Positions 1 through 9,139 are shown, counted from the first letter of the stretch. The stretch is 32,168 nucleotides of DNA from Rhabdochromatium marinum (GCF_016583795.1 NZ_NRRS01000041.1:1-32168); one strand, 5' to 3'. The notes: generated by a model not told the origin, from the letters alone. Translations and numbers: made by a program.

Positions 1-217
1 GGTCTTCGCGCACCAGGGCAATGCCTGTGGTTTGGCTCCCGGGGTCGAGCTGAAAACACAGCGGTTGGGTGTCACCGCCGATGCGGTCTTTCAGGCGGAT
101 GCTAAAGGGATGCAGCCGCACCACCACCGCGCGCCTGCGTTCCAATAGCAACCGCGCCCGCTTCTCTGAGCAGGGCATCAGGGGGTGCTTTTTTTTGTCC
201 AATACAAACACGGCCAT
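1..217 (-). CDS. iscB: IscB RNA-guided HNH/RuvC nuclease, N-terminal fragment (runs off the left edge)
   Basis: IscB proteins are transposon-encoded RNA-guided DNA endonucleases and are regarded as ancestors of Cas9. The visible 72 residues hold the N-terminal PLMP motif (residues 12-15, followed by CSEKRARLLLER) and the first RuvC segment LDPGSQTTGIALV, with the catalytic Asp at residue 58. The start is ATG at 217; an upstream ATG at 228 is out of frame. No convincing Shine-Dalgarno is seen, and the start lies 20 bases after the last omega-RNA hairpin. The rest (RRxRR bridge helix, HNH and remaining RuvC parts) lies outside the window, so intactness cannot be judged. By eye it matches the right copy at 59 of 72 residues, so the two are diverged paralogues. 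Confidence 0.88.
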   Translation of the reverse strand, partial: MAVFVLDKKKHPLMPCSEKRARLLLERRRAVVVRLHPFSIRLKDRIGGDTQPLCFQLDPGSQTTGIALVRED

Positions 218-237
218 GGTGTTCTCATATAATCAAC

Positions 238-503
238 GCCCTTACGGGCCTGGTGACAGACGCCTTACGGCGTTACTCCCCTCGGGAATGTCGACAACCG
301 GCTCCCACCTCGCGGCGGCGATCAAAACCTTCGGCGCTTTGCCTTTCACCCGCATGATCCTGACCTTTCAGAGCGGCGGACTGAGGAAGCATCCGCCGGT
401 GAGTCTTAACGACCTGTTGTAAACGGAGCGGATTGGATACCGCTTTCCCTGGTCAACCCAGCTTGTCTTCACAAGCTCCGCCCTTCAGGGCGGGGTAGTT
501 GAC
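238..503 (-). ncRNA. omega-RNA (HEARO RNA) of the left IscB element
   Basis: This is the structured RNA that sits directly 5' of iscB and loads it as guide RNA. Read 5' to 3' on the minus strand it contains: a CCGCCC-TGAA-GGGCGG hairpin; a hairpin with arms AGCTTGT and ACAAGCT; an AGCGG/CCGCT hairpin; a 6-bp stem (393-398 with 374-379) around a 13-base loop shared with the right copy; a GTAA tetraloop hairpin (260-273); and a terminal GCCC-GTAA-GGGC hairpin (238-249). At 266 nt it is almost the same length as the right copy (264). The 3' end was set at the last shared hairpin. The guide would lie just upstream, at about 504-519 on the minus strand. Confidence 0.85.
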
Positions 504-519
504 ACCGGTCGAACGTACC
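504..519 (-). other. Predicted guide segment of the left omega-RNA
   Basis: The sixteen bases outside the left element boundary read, on the minus strand, GGTACGTTCGACCGGT. They do not resemble the right-hand segment, so the two RNAs would recognise different targets. The length is assumed from known IscB systems. Confidence 0.45.
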
Positions 520-593
520 TCAAGAATGTTGCGCGCCGCGTCTCTGGGGTATCATCTAGCCTTTGCAACAGCAGCGCGCGAAATGGCAGATTA
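504..593 (+). promoter_or_regulatory. bamE upstream region with a weak sigma70-like promoter
   Basis: Ninety bases separate the IscB element boundary from the bamE start. A possible promoter is TTGCGC (529-534) with TATCAT (550-555), spaced only 15 bases apart, which is short. The first about 16 bases next to the element (504-519) would serve, on the minus strand, as the guide segment of the left omega-RNA. In many gammaproteobacteria fur is divergent from bamE; here the element occupies that position. Confidence 0.3.
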
Positions 594-1100
594 ATGCGAA
601 GGCTTCTCATCATTATAACAACCCTGGCCCTGAGCGGGTTCCTAGCAACCAGTTTGGGCGGCTGCGCAGGTAAGCGCAATAAACCGGAGACCGACAAGGG
701 TGCCAAACTGTCCAACCTGCCCTTTGTCTATAAAATGACCGTCCAGCAGGGCAACCTGGTCACCGAGGACATGGTGGATCGCCTGGAGCTTGGTATGACC
801 CAGGCACAGGTGCGCTATCTGCTCGGCACTCCGTTACTGAGCGACATCTTCCATACGGATCGCTGGGACTATCCTTATACCATCAAGCGCGGCCACCGCC
901 CGATTGAAGTGCGCAAGCTGACGCTTTGGTTTGAAGACGATCAGCTGGTGCGCATTCTGGGCGACTTTGAACCCAACCCCGACCGACTCGCCGCGCTTGA
1001 AGACGAGCGCGAAATTGTCGTCGAGGTGCCAGACTGGCAGGATAATCGCGGCCTAATCAACAAAACGCTCAATGCCGTGGGCGTCAAAACCAAAGACTGA
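594..1100 (+). CDS. bamE: Outer membrane protein assembly factor BamE (SmpA/OmlA lipoprotein)
   Basis: BamE is a small lipoprotein of the BAM complex, which folds beta-barrel proteins into the outer membrane; it stabilises BamA-BamD contact. The 168-residue product has a hydrophobic signal peptide ending in the lipobox LGGC, with the lipidated Cys at residue 24. The SmpA/OmlA domain follows at about residues 48-125, with the family pattern VDRLELGMTQAQVRYLLGTP and a later RWDYPY segment. The length suits the family, although the C-terminal 40 residues extend beyond the short E. coli form. ATG at 594 is the only sensible start, because the nearby ATG at 582 reads into a stop at once. The gene converges on ratB, ending 7 bases from it. 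Confidence 0.93.
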   Translation: MRRLLIIITTLALSGFLATSLGGCAGKRNKPETDKGAKLSNLPFVYKMTVQQGNLVTEDMVDRLELGMTQAQVRYLLGTPLLSDIFHTDRWDYPYTIKRGHRPIEVRKLTLWFEDDQLVRILGDFEPNPDRLAALEDEREIVVEVPDWQDNRGLINKTLNAVGVKTKD

Positions 1101-1107
1101 GCAATGC

Positions 1108-1434
1108 CTAAGCGGCCGCAGGTGCGGCCCGGTTGGCCGCCTGCTTTTTCTTGGCCTGCTTAGGATCAGCAATCAATGGAGTGTAAATCTCCACGCGGTC
1201 GCCATCGGCCAGTGCCTGCTCAGCCTTAATGAGCTTGCCAAAGACGCCGAGCTTGTTGGTAGCCAAATCAAGCTCTGGGCGCAAATGCAGAATACCGGAG
1301 CGTTCAATAGCCTCGGCTGCCGTGAGTCCAGGCGCACCCTTGACCTTCAACAGCGTCTGCGCCGCCTGCCGGGCATAGACCACCTCGACCTCAATGGTCG
1401 CATCCTGATTGGGACTTGAATTCTCAATCACCAT
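1108..1434 (-). CDS. ratB: RnfH/RatB family ubiquitin-like protein
   Basis: A 108-residue beta-grasp protein of the RnfH (UPF0125) family, which usually sits directly after ratA. Its biochemical role is not settled; the fold resembles ubiquitin-like sulfur carriers but there is no C-terminal GG tail. Family features are IEVEVVYA near the N-terminus, the segment LTAAEAIERSGI, LGVFGKLI, and the closing LADGDRVEIYTPLIADPKQAKKK. A longer in-frame start at 1515 exists, but ATG at 1434 begins at the expected N-terminus and overlaps the ratA stop by 11 bases, the usual translationally coupled arrangement. The tail is Ala-rich. The gene ends 7 bases from convergent bamE. Confidence 0.88.
   Translation of the reverse strand: MVIENSSPNQDATIEVEVVYARQAAQTLLKVKGAPGLTAAEAIERSGILHLRPELDLATNKLGVFGKLIKAEQALADGDRVEIYTPLIADPKQAKKKQAANRAAPAAA
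1113..1130. terminator. GC-rich inverted repeat at the bamE/ratB convergence
   Basis: The arms GGCCGC (1114-1119) and GCGGCC (1124-1129) form a short GC-rich hairpin inside the last codons of ratB and just past bamE. It could help end either transcript, but there is no T-run, so this is a weak call. Confidence 0.25.
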
Positions 1435-1858
1435 ACACCTCGTCAGCACGTTTACAGAAGGCATCGACCAGCGAGCTGGCAATGGGGCCAAACACCGCCC
1501 CAAAGGCACGATCAATCATGCGCCCGGAAAACTCAAAATCGAGTTCCAGCTCCACCTTGCAGGCGTCCTCCCGCAAGGGAGTGAAAACCCAACCGCCGGT
1601 CAACTTACGAAAAGGACCGTCTTTCAGGTCGATATCCATCCGATGCGGCGGATCGATGCGGTTACAGGTGGAGAAGGCCTGATGAATCCCCAGCCGCGCC
1701 ACTTCAATGCGCCCACAGATTTCATTCTCGGTCCGTGACAGCAGCTGAGTGGCATGGCACCAGGGCAGAAACCGTGGATAGCCTTCCACATCAGCAACCA
1801 GTTGAAACATATCTGCGGCTGAATGCCGCACTAATGCACTTTTCTTAACGACAGGCAC
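1424..1858 (-). CDS. ratA: RatA/PasT family START-domain (COQ10-like) protein
   Basis: This 144-residue protein is a single START-like lipid-binding domain of the COQ10/RatA family. The family is linked to ubiquinone binding and respiration; in E. coli the protein was also reported as a ribosome-associating toxin (RatA), a role that is disputed. Family signatures are the N-terminal VVKKSALVRHSAADMFQLVADVEGYPRFLPWC, the central KLTGGWVF, and the C-terminal RAFGAVFGPIASSLVDAFCKRA helix. The ATG at 1858 lies one base from the stop of the upstream symporter gene, and its stop overlaps ratB. In many proteobacteria smpB is divergent from ratA; no smpB is in this window. Confidence 0.9.
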   Translation of the reverse strand: MPVVKKSALVRHSAADMFQLVADVEGYPRFLPWCHATQLLSRTENEICGRIEVARLGIHQAFSTCNRIDPPHRMDIDLKDGPFRKLTGGWVFTPLREDACKVELELDFEFSGRMIDRAFGAVFGPIASSLVDAFCKRADEVYGD

Positions 1859-1859
1859 C

Positions 1860-3230
1860 TTAAATCAACCCAATGGCATTCAGGAAAACGATAGTCACAC
1901 ACAACGGCGAAATATAGCGGATCAGGAACCGCCAGATTCGGTAGCCCAGGGTGTCGCGACCGATGAGTTCTGCAACCGAAATATGCCGACTCAGCACCCA
2001 GCCGGAGAAAATGGCGATCAGCACGCCACCCACGGGCAAGAGCACATTGGAGGTCAGATAATCGAACAGATCAAAAAAGCCCTTGCCAAACAGGGTAACA
2101 TCTGACCAGACATTCAGCGACAGCAGGCAGGCAATGCCCAACAGCCAAATCAGTACCGCACCGGTGATGGCCGCCACCGGTCGCGACCAATCGCGGTTTT
2201 CCACCAGCCAGGCCGTCAGCGGCTCCAGCAGGGAAATCGCCGAGGTCCAGGCCGCTACCAGCAAGAGCACAAAAAACACCACGGCAAACAACTGCCCGCC
2301 GGGCATCTGGCCAAATGCAATCGGCAGGGTCTGGAAAATCAGCCCCGGACCGCTACCCGGTTCCAGCCCTGTCGCCAGCACGATGGGAAAGATGGCCAAT
2401 CCCGACAACAAGGCCACCAGGGTATCCATGCCGGCAATAATCACGACATTTTGCGTGATGGACGCCTGACTGCTGAGGTAGGAGCCATACATCATGATGG
2501 CCCCCATCCCCAAACTCAGGCTAAAAAACGCCTGCCCCATGGCGCTGAGGATGGCCTCACCGGCGCGGCCCTGGAATTCAGCGAAATCAGGGCGAAACAT
2601 ATAGTCCAACCCCTGAACAAAGGCACGGGGCTCGGTCGCTGCATAGGCGACCATGGCCAGCAGCAGTACAAAGAGCGCCGGCATCAGGAAGCGCACCGCC
2701 TGCTCCAGACCACTGGCCACACCACGCGCCACCACCCCGGCGATCATGACCATAAAAACGCTGTGCCACAACAGCAGCTGCCAGGGATTATTGGTCAAAG
2801 CGGAAAATACCTGGGCTGAGCCTTCGGCATCAATGCCGGAAAAGCTCCCCAGGCCCGAGTACAATGTATAGGCTAGGGTCCAGCCCCCCACCACGCTATA
2901 GAAGGACAGGATCAGGAAACCGGACAGGATCCCCAGCCAGCCTACCAGCTGCCAGAACACTGGCGACTGCTGCGCCTGGGCCAGGGTGCGCATGGTATTG
3001 ATGGGACTTTGCCGCCCGCGCCGCCCAAGCATGACCTCGGCCATCATGATGGGAATTCCGATCGCTGCCACGCACAACAGGTACACCAGCACAAAGGCAC
3101 CGCCACCATATTCACCGGCAGTGTAAGGAAAACGCCAAATATTGCCAAGCCCAACCGCCGAACCGCTCGCGGCGAGAATGAACGCAAAGCGCGAGGACCA
3201 CATGCCATGGATGCTGGTTGACATTGTCAT
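1860..3230 (-). CDS. Sodium-dependent transporter of the neurotransmitter:sodium symporter (SNF/NSS) family
   Basis: This inner-membrane Na+-coupled transporter most likely moves an amino acid or similar zwitterion, as LeuT and MhsT do; the substrate cannot be read from sequence. The signature of the first, unwound helix is present near the N-terminus ([15 protein letters not shown]), followed by [11 protein letters not shown] and about eleven hydrophobic segments in 456 residues. That length is typical of bacterial NSS proteins with 11-12 helices. An in-frame start exists at 3263, but ATG at 3230 forms an ATGA overlap with the glmM stop and is preferred. It is in the run with glmM upstream and ratA one base downstream, which suggests co-transcription rather than a shared pathway. 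Confidence 0.88.
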   Translation of the reverse strand: MTMSTSIHGMWSSRFAFILAASGSAVGLGNIWRFPYTAGEYGGGAFVLVYLLCVAAIGIPIMMAEVMLGRRGRQSPINTMRTLAQAQQSPVFWQLVGWLGILSGFLILSFYSVVGGWTLAYTLYSGLGSFSGIDAEGSAQVFSALTNNPWQLLLWHSVFMVMIAGVVARGVASGLEQAVRFLMPALFVLLLAMVAYAATEPRAFVQGLDYMFRPDFAEFQGRAGEAILSAMGQAFFSLSLGMGAIMMYGSYLSSQASITQNVVIIAGMDTLVALLSGLAIFPIVLATGLEPGSGPGLIFQTLPIAFGQMPGGQLFAVVFFVLLLVAAWTSAISLLEPLTAWLVENRDWSRPVAAITGAVLIWLLGIACLLSLNVWSDVTLFGKGFFDLFDYLTSNVLLPVGGVLIAIFSGWVLSRHISVAELIGRDTLGYRIWRFLIRYISPLCVTIVFLNAIGLI

Positions 3231-4576
3231 CGGATGAGTCGCTCCACTTCCACACGCACGCACTCAGCGAGTTCCTCGGCCAGAGCCTTGACCTGCGCGC
3301 GATCACGCCCTTCGACCATTACCCGCACCACCGGCTCAGTGCCAGAGGGCCGCAACAGCACCCGCCCCTGCCCGGCCAGGCGCTCCTCCGCTGCCTGTAC
3401 GCCGCGCTGCACACCGGGGAGACTCAGCACATCGACGGGGCTCTCCAGGCGCAGGTTAATCAATTCCTGCGGGTAATGCATCACCGCGCTGGCCGCTTCG
3501 GCCAGGGTTTGCTCCCAGCCCGCCAGCGCGGCCAGCACTTGCAGAGCCGCGATGATGCCATCGCCGGTGGAGGTGCGATCCCGACAGATGATGTGACCGG
3601 ATGGCTCACCACCGAGCAGACCCGCATCGGCCTTGAGTCGCTCCATGATGTAGCGATCCCCCACCTTGACGCGCACAAAGTCGATATCGAGTTGTTGCAG
3701 CGCCTGCTCCAAGGCCAGATTGCTCATCAGGGTACCGACCACGGGGCCGCTGAGGCAACCGGCCTGCTGGCGGTCCTTGGCAATCAGATACAGCAGCACA
3801 TCTCCATCAATCAAGCGCCCCTGGGCATCCATCATCAGCACCCGATCCCCGTCCCCGTCAAAGGCAATGCCAAGATCGGCCTGGTGGCTCCTGACCGCTT
3901 CTTGCAGGGTTTCAGGATGCAGGGATCCCACCGCGCGATTGATATTGAAACCATCCGGTTCGACACCGATGGTAATGGTTTCGGCGCCCAGTTCTTCAAA
4001 CACAAAGGGCGCGATATTATAGGTGGCACCATGGGCGCAATCGACAACAATTCGCAGCCCTTTGAGCGACAGTCCGGCCGGAACTGTGCTCTTGCAGAAT
4101 TCAATATAGCGCCCGCTGGCATCCTCAACCCGCTTGGCCTTGCCGAGCTGGCTGGCCGCCACAGCCTCCAGCGGACGTTCGAGTTCTTCTTCAATCGCCC
4201 GCTCCAGTGCATCGGGCAACTTGTCGCCGGAACCGGAGAAAAACTTAATGCCGTTATCTTCGTAAGGATTGTGCGAAGCAGTGATCACAATGCCCGCCAC
4301 AGCGCGCAGCGTGCGAGTGAGATAGGCGACCCCCGGCGTTGGCATGGGCCCGAGCAGGCGAATATCCAGCCCAGCCGCCACCAGCCCGGCTTCCAGCGCC
4401 GATTCGAACATATAGCCGGAGATTCTGGTATCCTTACCAATCAGTACCTTACGGCCATTCCCATGGCGCGCCAGCACCCGCCCGGCCGCCCAGCCGAGTT
4501 TCAGAACAAAATCCGGGCTTACCCCCGGATCCCCTACCCGACCGCGAATCCCATCGGTTCCGAAATACTTGCGCAT
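3227..4576 (-). CDS. glmM: Phosphoglucosamine mutase
   Basis: GlmM converts glucosamine-6-phosphate to glucosamine-1-phosphate, the step that commits sugar to UDP-GlcNAc for peptidoglycan and LPS. The 449-residue product has the full family length and opens with [12 protein letters not shown]. The active-site loop TASHNP carries the phosphorylated Ser at residue 101, the metal-binding loop is DGDGDR near residue 243, the sugar-binding motif GGEPSGH follows, and the C-terminal phosphate-binding loop RPSGTEP is present. The ATG at 4576 overlaps the end of folP by 43 bases. The order ftsH-folP-glmM is the conserved gammaproteobacterial arrangement. Confidence 0.97.
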   Translation of the reverse strand: MRKYFGTDGIRGRVGDPGVSPDFVLKLGWAAGRVLARHGNGRKVLIGKDTRISGYMFESALEAGLVAAGLDIRLLGPMPTPGVAYLTRTLRAVAGIVITASHNPYEDNGIKFFSGSGDKLPDALERAIEEELERPLEAVAASQLGKAKRVEDASGRYIEFCKSTVPAGLSLKGLRIVVDCAHGATYNIAPFVFEELGAETITIGVEPDGFNINRAVGSLHPETLQEAVRSHQADLGIAFDGDGDRVLMMDAQGRLIDGDVLLYLIAKDRQQAGCLSGPVVGTLMSNLALEQALQQLDIDFVRVKVGDRYIMERLKADAGLLGGEPSGHIICRDRTSTGDGIIAALQVLAALAGWEQTLAEAASAVMHYPQELINLRLESPVDVLSLPGVQRGVQAAEERLAGQGRVLLRPSGTEPVVRVMVEGRDRAQVKALAEELAECVRVEVERLIR

Positions 4577-5490
4577 CTGTTTGACTCAACTTTGCTGCCT
4601 GCGCGTACCGCCTGCACCAGTGTTAACGCTTGCACGGTGGGTGCGACATCATGGGTGCGCACAATGGCAGCACCGCGCTCGACCGCCATCACCGCCGCTG
4701 CCACACCGGCTGGCATGCGTTCCGTCACCTCGGCCCCGGTCAGAGCACCCAGCATGGATTTGCGCGAAAAGCCGACCAGTACCGGCACCCCTAATGCCAC
4801 AATGGAAGACAGCCCATCCAAAAGCTGCAAATTATGCTCCAGACGCTTGCCAAAACCAAATCCAGGGTCAATCAGCAGGTGCTCGGGCGCGATCCCGGCC
4901 TCCGCTGCCGCCCTCAGACGCGCGCGCAGAAAGCCGCTCACTTCCCCGACCACGTCGGTATATTCCGGGTTTTGCTGCATGGTTTCAGGCTCACCGCGCA
5001 TGTGCATCAGCACGGCAGGCACCTTCAGCTCAGCGACGGCTGCCAGCGCACCCGGTGCGCTCAGGGCACGAATATCATTGACCAGACCGGCACCGGCGGC
5101 CACCGCTGCGCGCATCACAATGGGATCGGCGGTATCGATGGAGATCACCGCCGTGACAGCCGGGGCAATACGCTCAATGACCGGAATCACCCGCTCCAGC
5201 TGCGCGTCGGTGCTGACAGGCGCTGCGCCCGGCCGGCTGGACTCACCACCGACATCAATGATCGCCGCCCCCGCCTGCGCCATGCTCAGCGCATGGTCAC
5301 AGGCCAGGTCGAGATCCACAAAGCAACCACCATCAGAGAAGGAATCGGGCGTGACATTCAGCACGCCCATCACTTGAGGCTGAGTCAGGTCAAGGCTGCG
5401 GCCCGCGCAGTCGAGGCGCAAGAGCTCAGGCTCGATGCTCGCCGGCTGGATCGCCGATGGGACCGATACCACTGAGCGGCTTGTCTGCAT
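4534..5490 (-). CDS. folP: Dihydropteroate synthase
   Basis: FolP condenses p-aminobenzoate with dihydropterin pyrophosphate to give dihydropteroate in folate synthesis, and it is the sulfonamide target. The TIM-barrel signatures are clear: [37 protein letters not shown]-like [29 protein letters not shown] and the C-terminal VRTHDV. The open frame extends to 5574, but this reads far into ftsH. ATG at 5490 (318 residues) is the most plausible start and already overlaps ftsH by 65 bases; a later GTG is possible because family members usually begin about 15 residues before the LNVTPDSF motif. The 3' end overlaps glmM. Confidence 0.95.
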   Translation of the reverse strand: MQTSRSVVSVPSAIQPASIEPELLRLDCAGRSLDLTQPQVMGVLNVTPDSFSDGGCFVDLDLACDHALSMAQAGAAIIDVGGESSRPGAAPVSTDAQLERVIPVIERIAPAVTAVISIDTADPIVMRAAVAAGAGLVNDIRALSAPGALAAVAELKVPAVLMHMRGEPETMQQNPEYTDVVGEVSGFLRARLRAAAEAGIAPEHLLIDPGFGFGKRLEHNLQLLDGLSSIVALGVPVLVGFSRKSMLGALTGAEVTERMPAGVAAAVMAVERGAAIVRTHDVAPTVQALTLVQAVRAGSKVESNRCASISEPMGFAVG

Positions 5491-7372
5491 CACTTGACGT
5501 GACCGGAGCCTCAGCCGAGCCACCCGGAGGCTGCTGGGTATCATTGTCCCAATCCTTCGGCGGACGGGGATCACGCCCTTCCATGATGTCGTTGATCTGA
5601 TCGAGATCGATGGTCTCGAACTTAATCAACGCAGCCGCCATGGCATGCAACTTTTCCATGTTCTCGGTCAGCAACTGATTGGCCCGCTCATAATTGCGGT
5701 CAATGAAATTGCGCACTTCCTCATCAATCAGATGCGAGGTCTCATCCGACACGGATTTGTGCTGCGTCACTGAATGGCCCAGAAAGACTTCCTGCTCATC
5801 CTCACCATAGGACAGCGGACCCAGTTTGGCCGACAGCCCCCACTTGGTCACCATATTGCGCGCGAGTTCGGTGGCACGCTGAATGTCATTGGAGGCTCCG
5901 GTGGTGACCATATCAGCACCGAAAATCAGTTCCTCAGCAATGCGGCCGCCAAACAGGCTGGAGATTTGGCTTTCCAGACGCTGCTTGCTGTAGCTGAAGC
6001 GATCATCCTCGGGCAAAAACAGCGTCACACCCAGCGCTCGACCGCGCGGAATGATACTGACCTTGTGCACCGGATCATGCTGCGGCACCAGGCGACCGAC
6101 AATGGCATGGCCGGATTCGTGATAGGCGGTGAGCTTTTTCTCATCATCGGACATCACCATGGAGCGCCGCTCGGTGCCCATCATGATCTTGTCCTTGGCC
6201 TTTTCCAGATCCTGCATATCCACCAGGCGCTTGTTGGAGCGCGCAGCAAACAGAGCCGCCTCATTGACCAGATTGGCCAGATCGGCGCCGGAAAAGCCCG
6301 GCGTTCCGCGTGCAATGATGGATGCCTTGACATCCTCGGCGGTGGGCACCTTGCGCATGTGCACCTTGAGGATTTGCTCGCGCCCGCGGACATCGGGCAG
6401 AGGTACCACCACCTGGCGGTCAAAGCGACCGGGGCGCAGCAGTGCCGGATCCAGCACATCGGGCCGGTTGGTGGCTGCGATGACAATAATGCCCTCAGTG
6501 CCTTCAAAGCCGTCCATTTCGACCAGCAGCTGATTCAGCGTCTGCTCACGCTCGTCATGCCCGCCACCCAGACCGGCACCGCGATGGCGACCAACAGCGT
6601 CGATTTCATCAATAAAGATAATGCAGGGCGCGTGCTTCTTGGCCTGCTCGAACATATCGCGCACCCGCGAGGCCCCGACACCGACGAACATCTCGACAAA
6701 GTCTGAGCCGGAGATGGTAAAGAAGGGCACCTTGGCCTCACCAGCGATCGCGCGTGCCAGCAGCGTCTTACCGGTACCGGGCGGACCCACCATGAGCACG
6801 CCCTTGGGGATTTTGCCACCGAGCTTCTGGAACTTGGCCGGGTCTTTGAGGAAATCAACCACCTCGACCACTTCATCTTTGGCCTCATCGGCACCAGCCA
6901 TGTCGGCGAAGGTCACTTTGACCTGATCCTCGCTCAGCATGCGCGCCTTGCTCTTGCCAAAGGACATGGCTCCGCGCCCGCCGGCGCCACCGCCCTGCAT
7001 CTGGCGCATAAAGAAAATCCACAGCCCGATCAGAATGAACAGCGGGAACCAGTTGATGAGAATCTGCATCAACAGCGACTGCTTCTCCGGTGGCGAGGCC
7101 TTGATCTCGACATTGTTGTTCAACAGATCGCCAACCAGACCGTCATCGCCCGGACTATAGGTGGTGAACTTATGCCCATCGACGCTTTCGCCGTCAATGG
7201 TGCGTCCCTTGACCACCACTTCCTTGACCTGCCCCTGCTGCACCTGCTCAAGGAAATCCGAGTACGCCATCGTTCGTGGCGTTGACTGGGGCGAAGTAAA
7301 ATTGTTAAAGACGGACATCAGCACAATGGCGATGACCACCCATAAAAGCAGATTCTTTGCCATATCACTCAC
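5426..7372 (-). CDS. ftsH: ATP-dependent zinc metalloprotease FtsH
   Basis: FtsH is the membrane-anchored hexameric AAA+ protease that degrades unstable cytoplasmic and membrane proteins, including LpxC and RpoH in E. coli. The 648-residue product has two membrane helices (about 7-24 and 105-122) flanking a periplasmic domain. The AAA+ module carries Walker A GPPGTGKT (196-203), Walker [12 protein letters not shown] and the second region of homology ending in RPGRFDR, followed by the zinc site HESGH near residue 420. The start is GTG at 7372: a TAGGAGA lies 11 bases upstream, whereas ATG at 7363 (the E. coli-like MAKNLLLW start) would be 20 bases away. A 74-base gap separates it from rlmE. 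Confidence 0.97.
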   Translation of the reverse strand: MSDMAKNLLLWVVIAIVLMSVFNNFTSPQSTPRTMAYSDFLEQVQQGQVKEVVVKGRTIDGESVDGHKFTTYSPGDDGLVGDLLNNNVEIKASPPEKQSLLMQILINWFPLFILIGLWIFFMRQMQGGGAGGRGAMSFGKSKARMLSEDQVKVTFADMAGADEAKDEVVEVVDFLKDPAKFQKLGGKIPKGVLMVGPPGTGKTLLARAIAGEAKVPFFTISGSDFVEMFVGVGASRVRDMFEQAKKHAPCIIFIDEIDAVGRHRGAGLGGGHDEREQTLNQLLVEMDGFEGTEGIIVIAATNRPDVLDPALLRPGRFDRQVVVPLPDVRGREQILKVHMRKVPTAEDVKASIIARGTPGFSGADLANLVNEAALFAARSNKRLVDMQDLEKAKDKIMMGTERRSMVMSDDEKKLTAYHESGHAIVGRLVPQHDPVHKVSIIPRGRALGVTLFLPEDDRFSYSKQRLESQISSLFGGRIAEELIFGADMVTTGASNDIQRATELARNMVTKWGLSAKLGPLSYGEDEQEVFLGHSVTQHKSVSDETSHLIDEEVRNFIDRNYERANQLLTENMEKLHAMAAALIKFETIDLDQINDIMEGRDPRPPKDWDNDTQQPPGGSAEAPVTSSDADKPLSGIGPIGDPAGEHRA

Positions 7373-7383
7373 AGAACGAGCAG

Positions 7384-7390
7384 TCTCCTA
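7384..7390 (-). promoter_or_regulatory. Ribosome binding site of ftsH
   Basis: TAGGAGA on the minus strand, 11 bases before GTG 7372 and 20 bases before the alternative ATG 7363. Its position favours the GTG start. Confidence 0.6.
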
Positions 7391-7446
7391 ACAGAAAAAG
7401 TCCAGGCTCAAAGACTCCGGGACCACGAAATGCTGATCCAGTTGGA

Positions 7447-8094
7447 TCAGCGTGCCGCCTCGCGATTGCGACAGACCTCGCGAAAGCCCTTGGCCACCAG
7501 ATAAATTTCACGGCTATTGGAACGCGAGGCCTCCGGCTTGCGGCTCACCACCCGATCAAAGCAGGTACGCAGCTCGCGCACCAGTTGATCGAACCCTTCA
7601 CCATGGAAGGCTTTCATCATCAGATGACCACCAGATTGCAGCACCCGGGTCGACAAGTCCAGTGCCAACTCGCACAGGTGGATCGATCGCGGCTGATCCA
7701 CCGCACGCACCCCTGAAACATTTGGGGCCATATCCGAAAGCACAAGATCCACTGATCTCCCGTCAAGTGCCTGCTCCAATAGCTCCAGGGTTGCCTGCAG
7801 CGTAAAGTCACCCTGAATGACCTCTACCCCCGGCAGAGCATCCATGGGCAGCAAATCCAGCGCCATCACCCGCCCCTTGGCCCCCAGGCGCTCACTGAGC
7901 ACCTGCGACCAGCCTCCCGGTGCCGCACCCAAGTCCAGGGCGCAGAGTCCAGGGCGCAGCAGGCGATCCTTGGCATCCACCTCAAGCAGCTTGTAGGCCG
8001 CCCGCGAGCGATACCCCTGCGTCTGCGCCTGTTTAACGTAGGGATCGCGCCGCTGACGCTCAAGCCAGCGCTGACTGCTTTTGCTTCTAGCCAC
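7447..8094 (-). CDS. rlmE: 23S rRNA 2'-O-methyltransferase RlmE (FtsJ/RrmJ)
   Basis: RlmE methylates the ribose of U2552 in 23S rRNA using S-adenosylmethionine, a late step in 50S maturation. The 215-residue product has the SAM-binding loop [12 protein letters not shown] and a K-D-K-E type catalytic set: Lys in [12 protein letters not shown], Asp in LVLSDMAPN, Lys in [10 protein letters not shown], and Glu in the SREIYLV region. The start is GTG at 8094, which gives the usual N-terminus ([10 protein letters not shown]). It has no strong Shine-Dalgarno, and its surroundings are duplicated (8084-8110). It heads the run into ftsH, as in E. coli. Confidence 0.95.
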   Translation of the reverse strand: MARSKSSQRWLERQRRDPYVKQAQTQGYRSRAAYKLLEVDAKDRLLRPGLCALDLGAAPGGWSQVLSERLGAKGRVMALDLLPMDALPGVEVIQGDFTLQATLELLEQALDGRSVDLVLSDMAPNVSGVRAVDQPRSIHLCELALDLSTRVLQSGGHLMMKAFHGEGFDQLVRELRTCFDRVVSRKPEASRSNSREIYLVAKGFREVCRNREAAR

Positions 8095-8110
8095 AGCTAC
8101 TTCTAGCCAC
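8084..8110. repeat. Short tandem duplication overlapping the rlmE start
   Basis: The 11-base string CTTCTAGCCAC occurs at 8084-8094 and again at 8100-8110, a 16-base period. On the minus strand it duplicates the GTGGCTAGAAG that carries the rlmE start codon. The upstream copy would begin a seven-codon frame ending in TAG, so it cannot extend RlmE. Confidence 0.7.
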
Positions 8111-8195
8111 GGCTCCAGCCGCGACCGACCAGCCAGTCAGCCTTTGATGCGGCGATCTGATCAGTCATGGTGTCAACCATCATTTCGATTGGATT

Positions 8196-8987
8196 TTAAA
8201 CATCAAGCGCCCAAGGAAAACGAAACACTTCCAGCAAGGCGCCTGTAATAGCGCCGGAGAGGGCACCGGCCATCAGGGCCATGGGCAAGCGATCCGGCAC
8301 GCCCATCAGTGCAACAGCCATGGGCTCGGACACATTACCACTAATGGATTTATAAACGATCCACACGCTTGCAGCGGTTAGCATTGCAACAATACCAATC
8401 ACTGGAGCCTGCTTCCAGCGCCTTGGGACATCATCAATACGGAAAAAAATCTTGATCCAGAACGGAAGTATTGTGTTATAAAGCACACCACTAACGGACA
8501 CCAAAAAGGCCACCGCCGCCGCGTCCAGTTGCACCAGAGGCACGACAGGTTCCGCCAGCGCCAGAACCGCACCGCACAGCGCACCAGTACTAATGCCCGC
8601 CAGCGCCTTGGCCAGCACATGTGAAGTACAGAGACGGGGAAATCGGGCGACAAATCCGCCTGCAAGGCCAGCCAGCAGCCCAGCCAAGGCCGACAGCCAG
8701 AGCTTTTGATCCACTCCAGGGATCAGTAACAGAATGGAACCAGTGGTAACTCCGATCAAACTCGCCGCAATGGCCACCTGGCGGGCGCTATACAGCATGG
8801 CTCCAGCCCCGCCGGCCAGCGCCGCTGCTGGAACAAAAGACCAGGCACCCAGGCTCGCCAACCGGAACAACGCCTCAAGTGCAATATAGAGTGGCGCATA
8901 AATCACGCCAATAATGGCCCAGATCATGGCCCGCATCAGCACATGCCGCTTGTCGGCCGCAGCCGCCGCATTGGTTGCAGTCGTCAT
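8196..8987 (-). CDS. Polytopic membrane protein of unknown function
   Basis: I do not recognise this 263-residue protein. It is strongly hydrophobic, with about seven or eight membrane segments rich in Gly and Ala. Examples are MIWAIIGVIYAPLYIALEAL near the N-terminus, a central LAGLLAGLAGGFVA, and GALSGAITGALLEVF near the C-terminus. A cytoplasmic-looking polar loop (RIDDVPRRWKQ) lies around residue 190. There are no cofactor motifs and only two Cys. Hydropathy and codon use look like a real gene rather than a shadow frame. ATG at 8987 has no good Shine-Dalgarno. It lies downstream of the HiPIP gene on the same strand, but a 218-base gap with a hairpin separates them. Confidence 0.7.
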   Translation of the reverse strand: MTTATNAAAAADKRHVLMRAMIWAIIGVIYAPLYIALEALFRLASLGAWSFVPAAALAGGAGAMLYSARQVAIAASLIGVTTGSILLLIPGVDQKLWLSALAGLLAGLAGGFVARFPRLCTSHVLAKALAGISTGALCGAVLALAEPVVPLVQLDAAAVAFLVSVSGVLYNTILPFWIKIFFRIDDVPRRWKQAPVIGIVAMLTAASVWIVYKSISGNVSEPMAVALMGVPDRLPMALMAGALSGAITGALLEVFRFPWALDV

Positions 8988-9106
8988 CAGAAGGCTTTAT
9001 GGAGGAAGAACATAAGAAACAAAGACAGGAAGCAAACAGCCATCCCTGACTGATGCTAACGCTCATGGGGAATTACCACCCCAGAGGAATAAAACACAAC
9101 GGATAG

Positions 9107-9139
9107 AAGCGTGGGCAGCCTGAAACGCCGCCCACGCTT
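9107..9139 (-). terminator. Hairpin downstream of the HiPIP gene
   Basis: A perfect 10-bp inverted repeat (9107-9116 with 9130-9139; arms AAGCGTGGGC and GCCCACGCTT) encloses a 13-base loop, 67 bases past the HiPIP stop. No long T-run follows on the minus strand, so it may act as a terminator or as a 3'-stabilising structure for an abundant HiPIP mRNA. A 10-base direct repeat, CCGGATAAGG, lies between it and the gene (9160-9169 and 9195-9204). Confidence 0.55.

Larger units (their letters stand above)
1..503 (-). mobile_element. IscB (OMEGA) element, left copy, truncated by the window edge
   Basis: This element reads leftward from a 5' boundary at 503 through an omega-RNA (238-503) into the start of an iscB gene (217 to 1). 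The boundary was placed by comparison with the right copy: from the motif GTCAACTA (minus strand, 496-503) onward the two copies align, and outside it they diverge. Only the transposon-derived nuclease part is visible. No IS200/IS605 TnpA transposase and no 3' element end fall inside the window. The element sits in the gap upstream of bamE. Confidence 0.85.

Noticed and set aside
1108-1858. ratA-ratB as a toxin-antitoxin module
   Set aside because: The RatA toxin claim is disputed, the family is a COQ10-like START domain, and RatB/RnfH is not an established antitoxin; a housekeeping role is likelier.
3218-5377. 719-codon plus-strand open frame opposite glmM and folP
   Set aside because: It is antisense to two conserved genes with full motif sets. 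Its translation is low-complexity His/Gln/Arg/Ser text without domain features, as expected from a GC-rich shadow frame.
5491-5574. Longer folP start at 5574
   Set aside because: It would add 28 residues that lie inside ftsH in another frame and have no similarity to dihydropteroate synthase N-termini.
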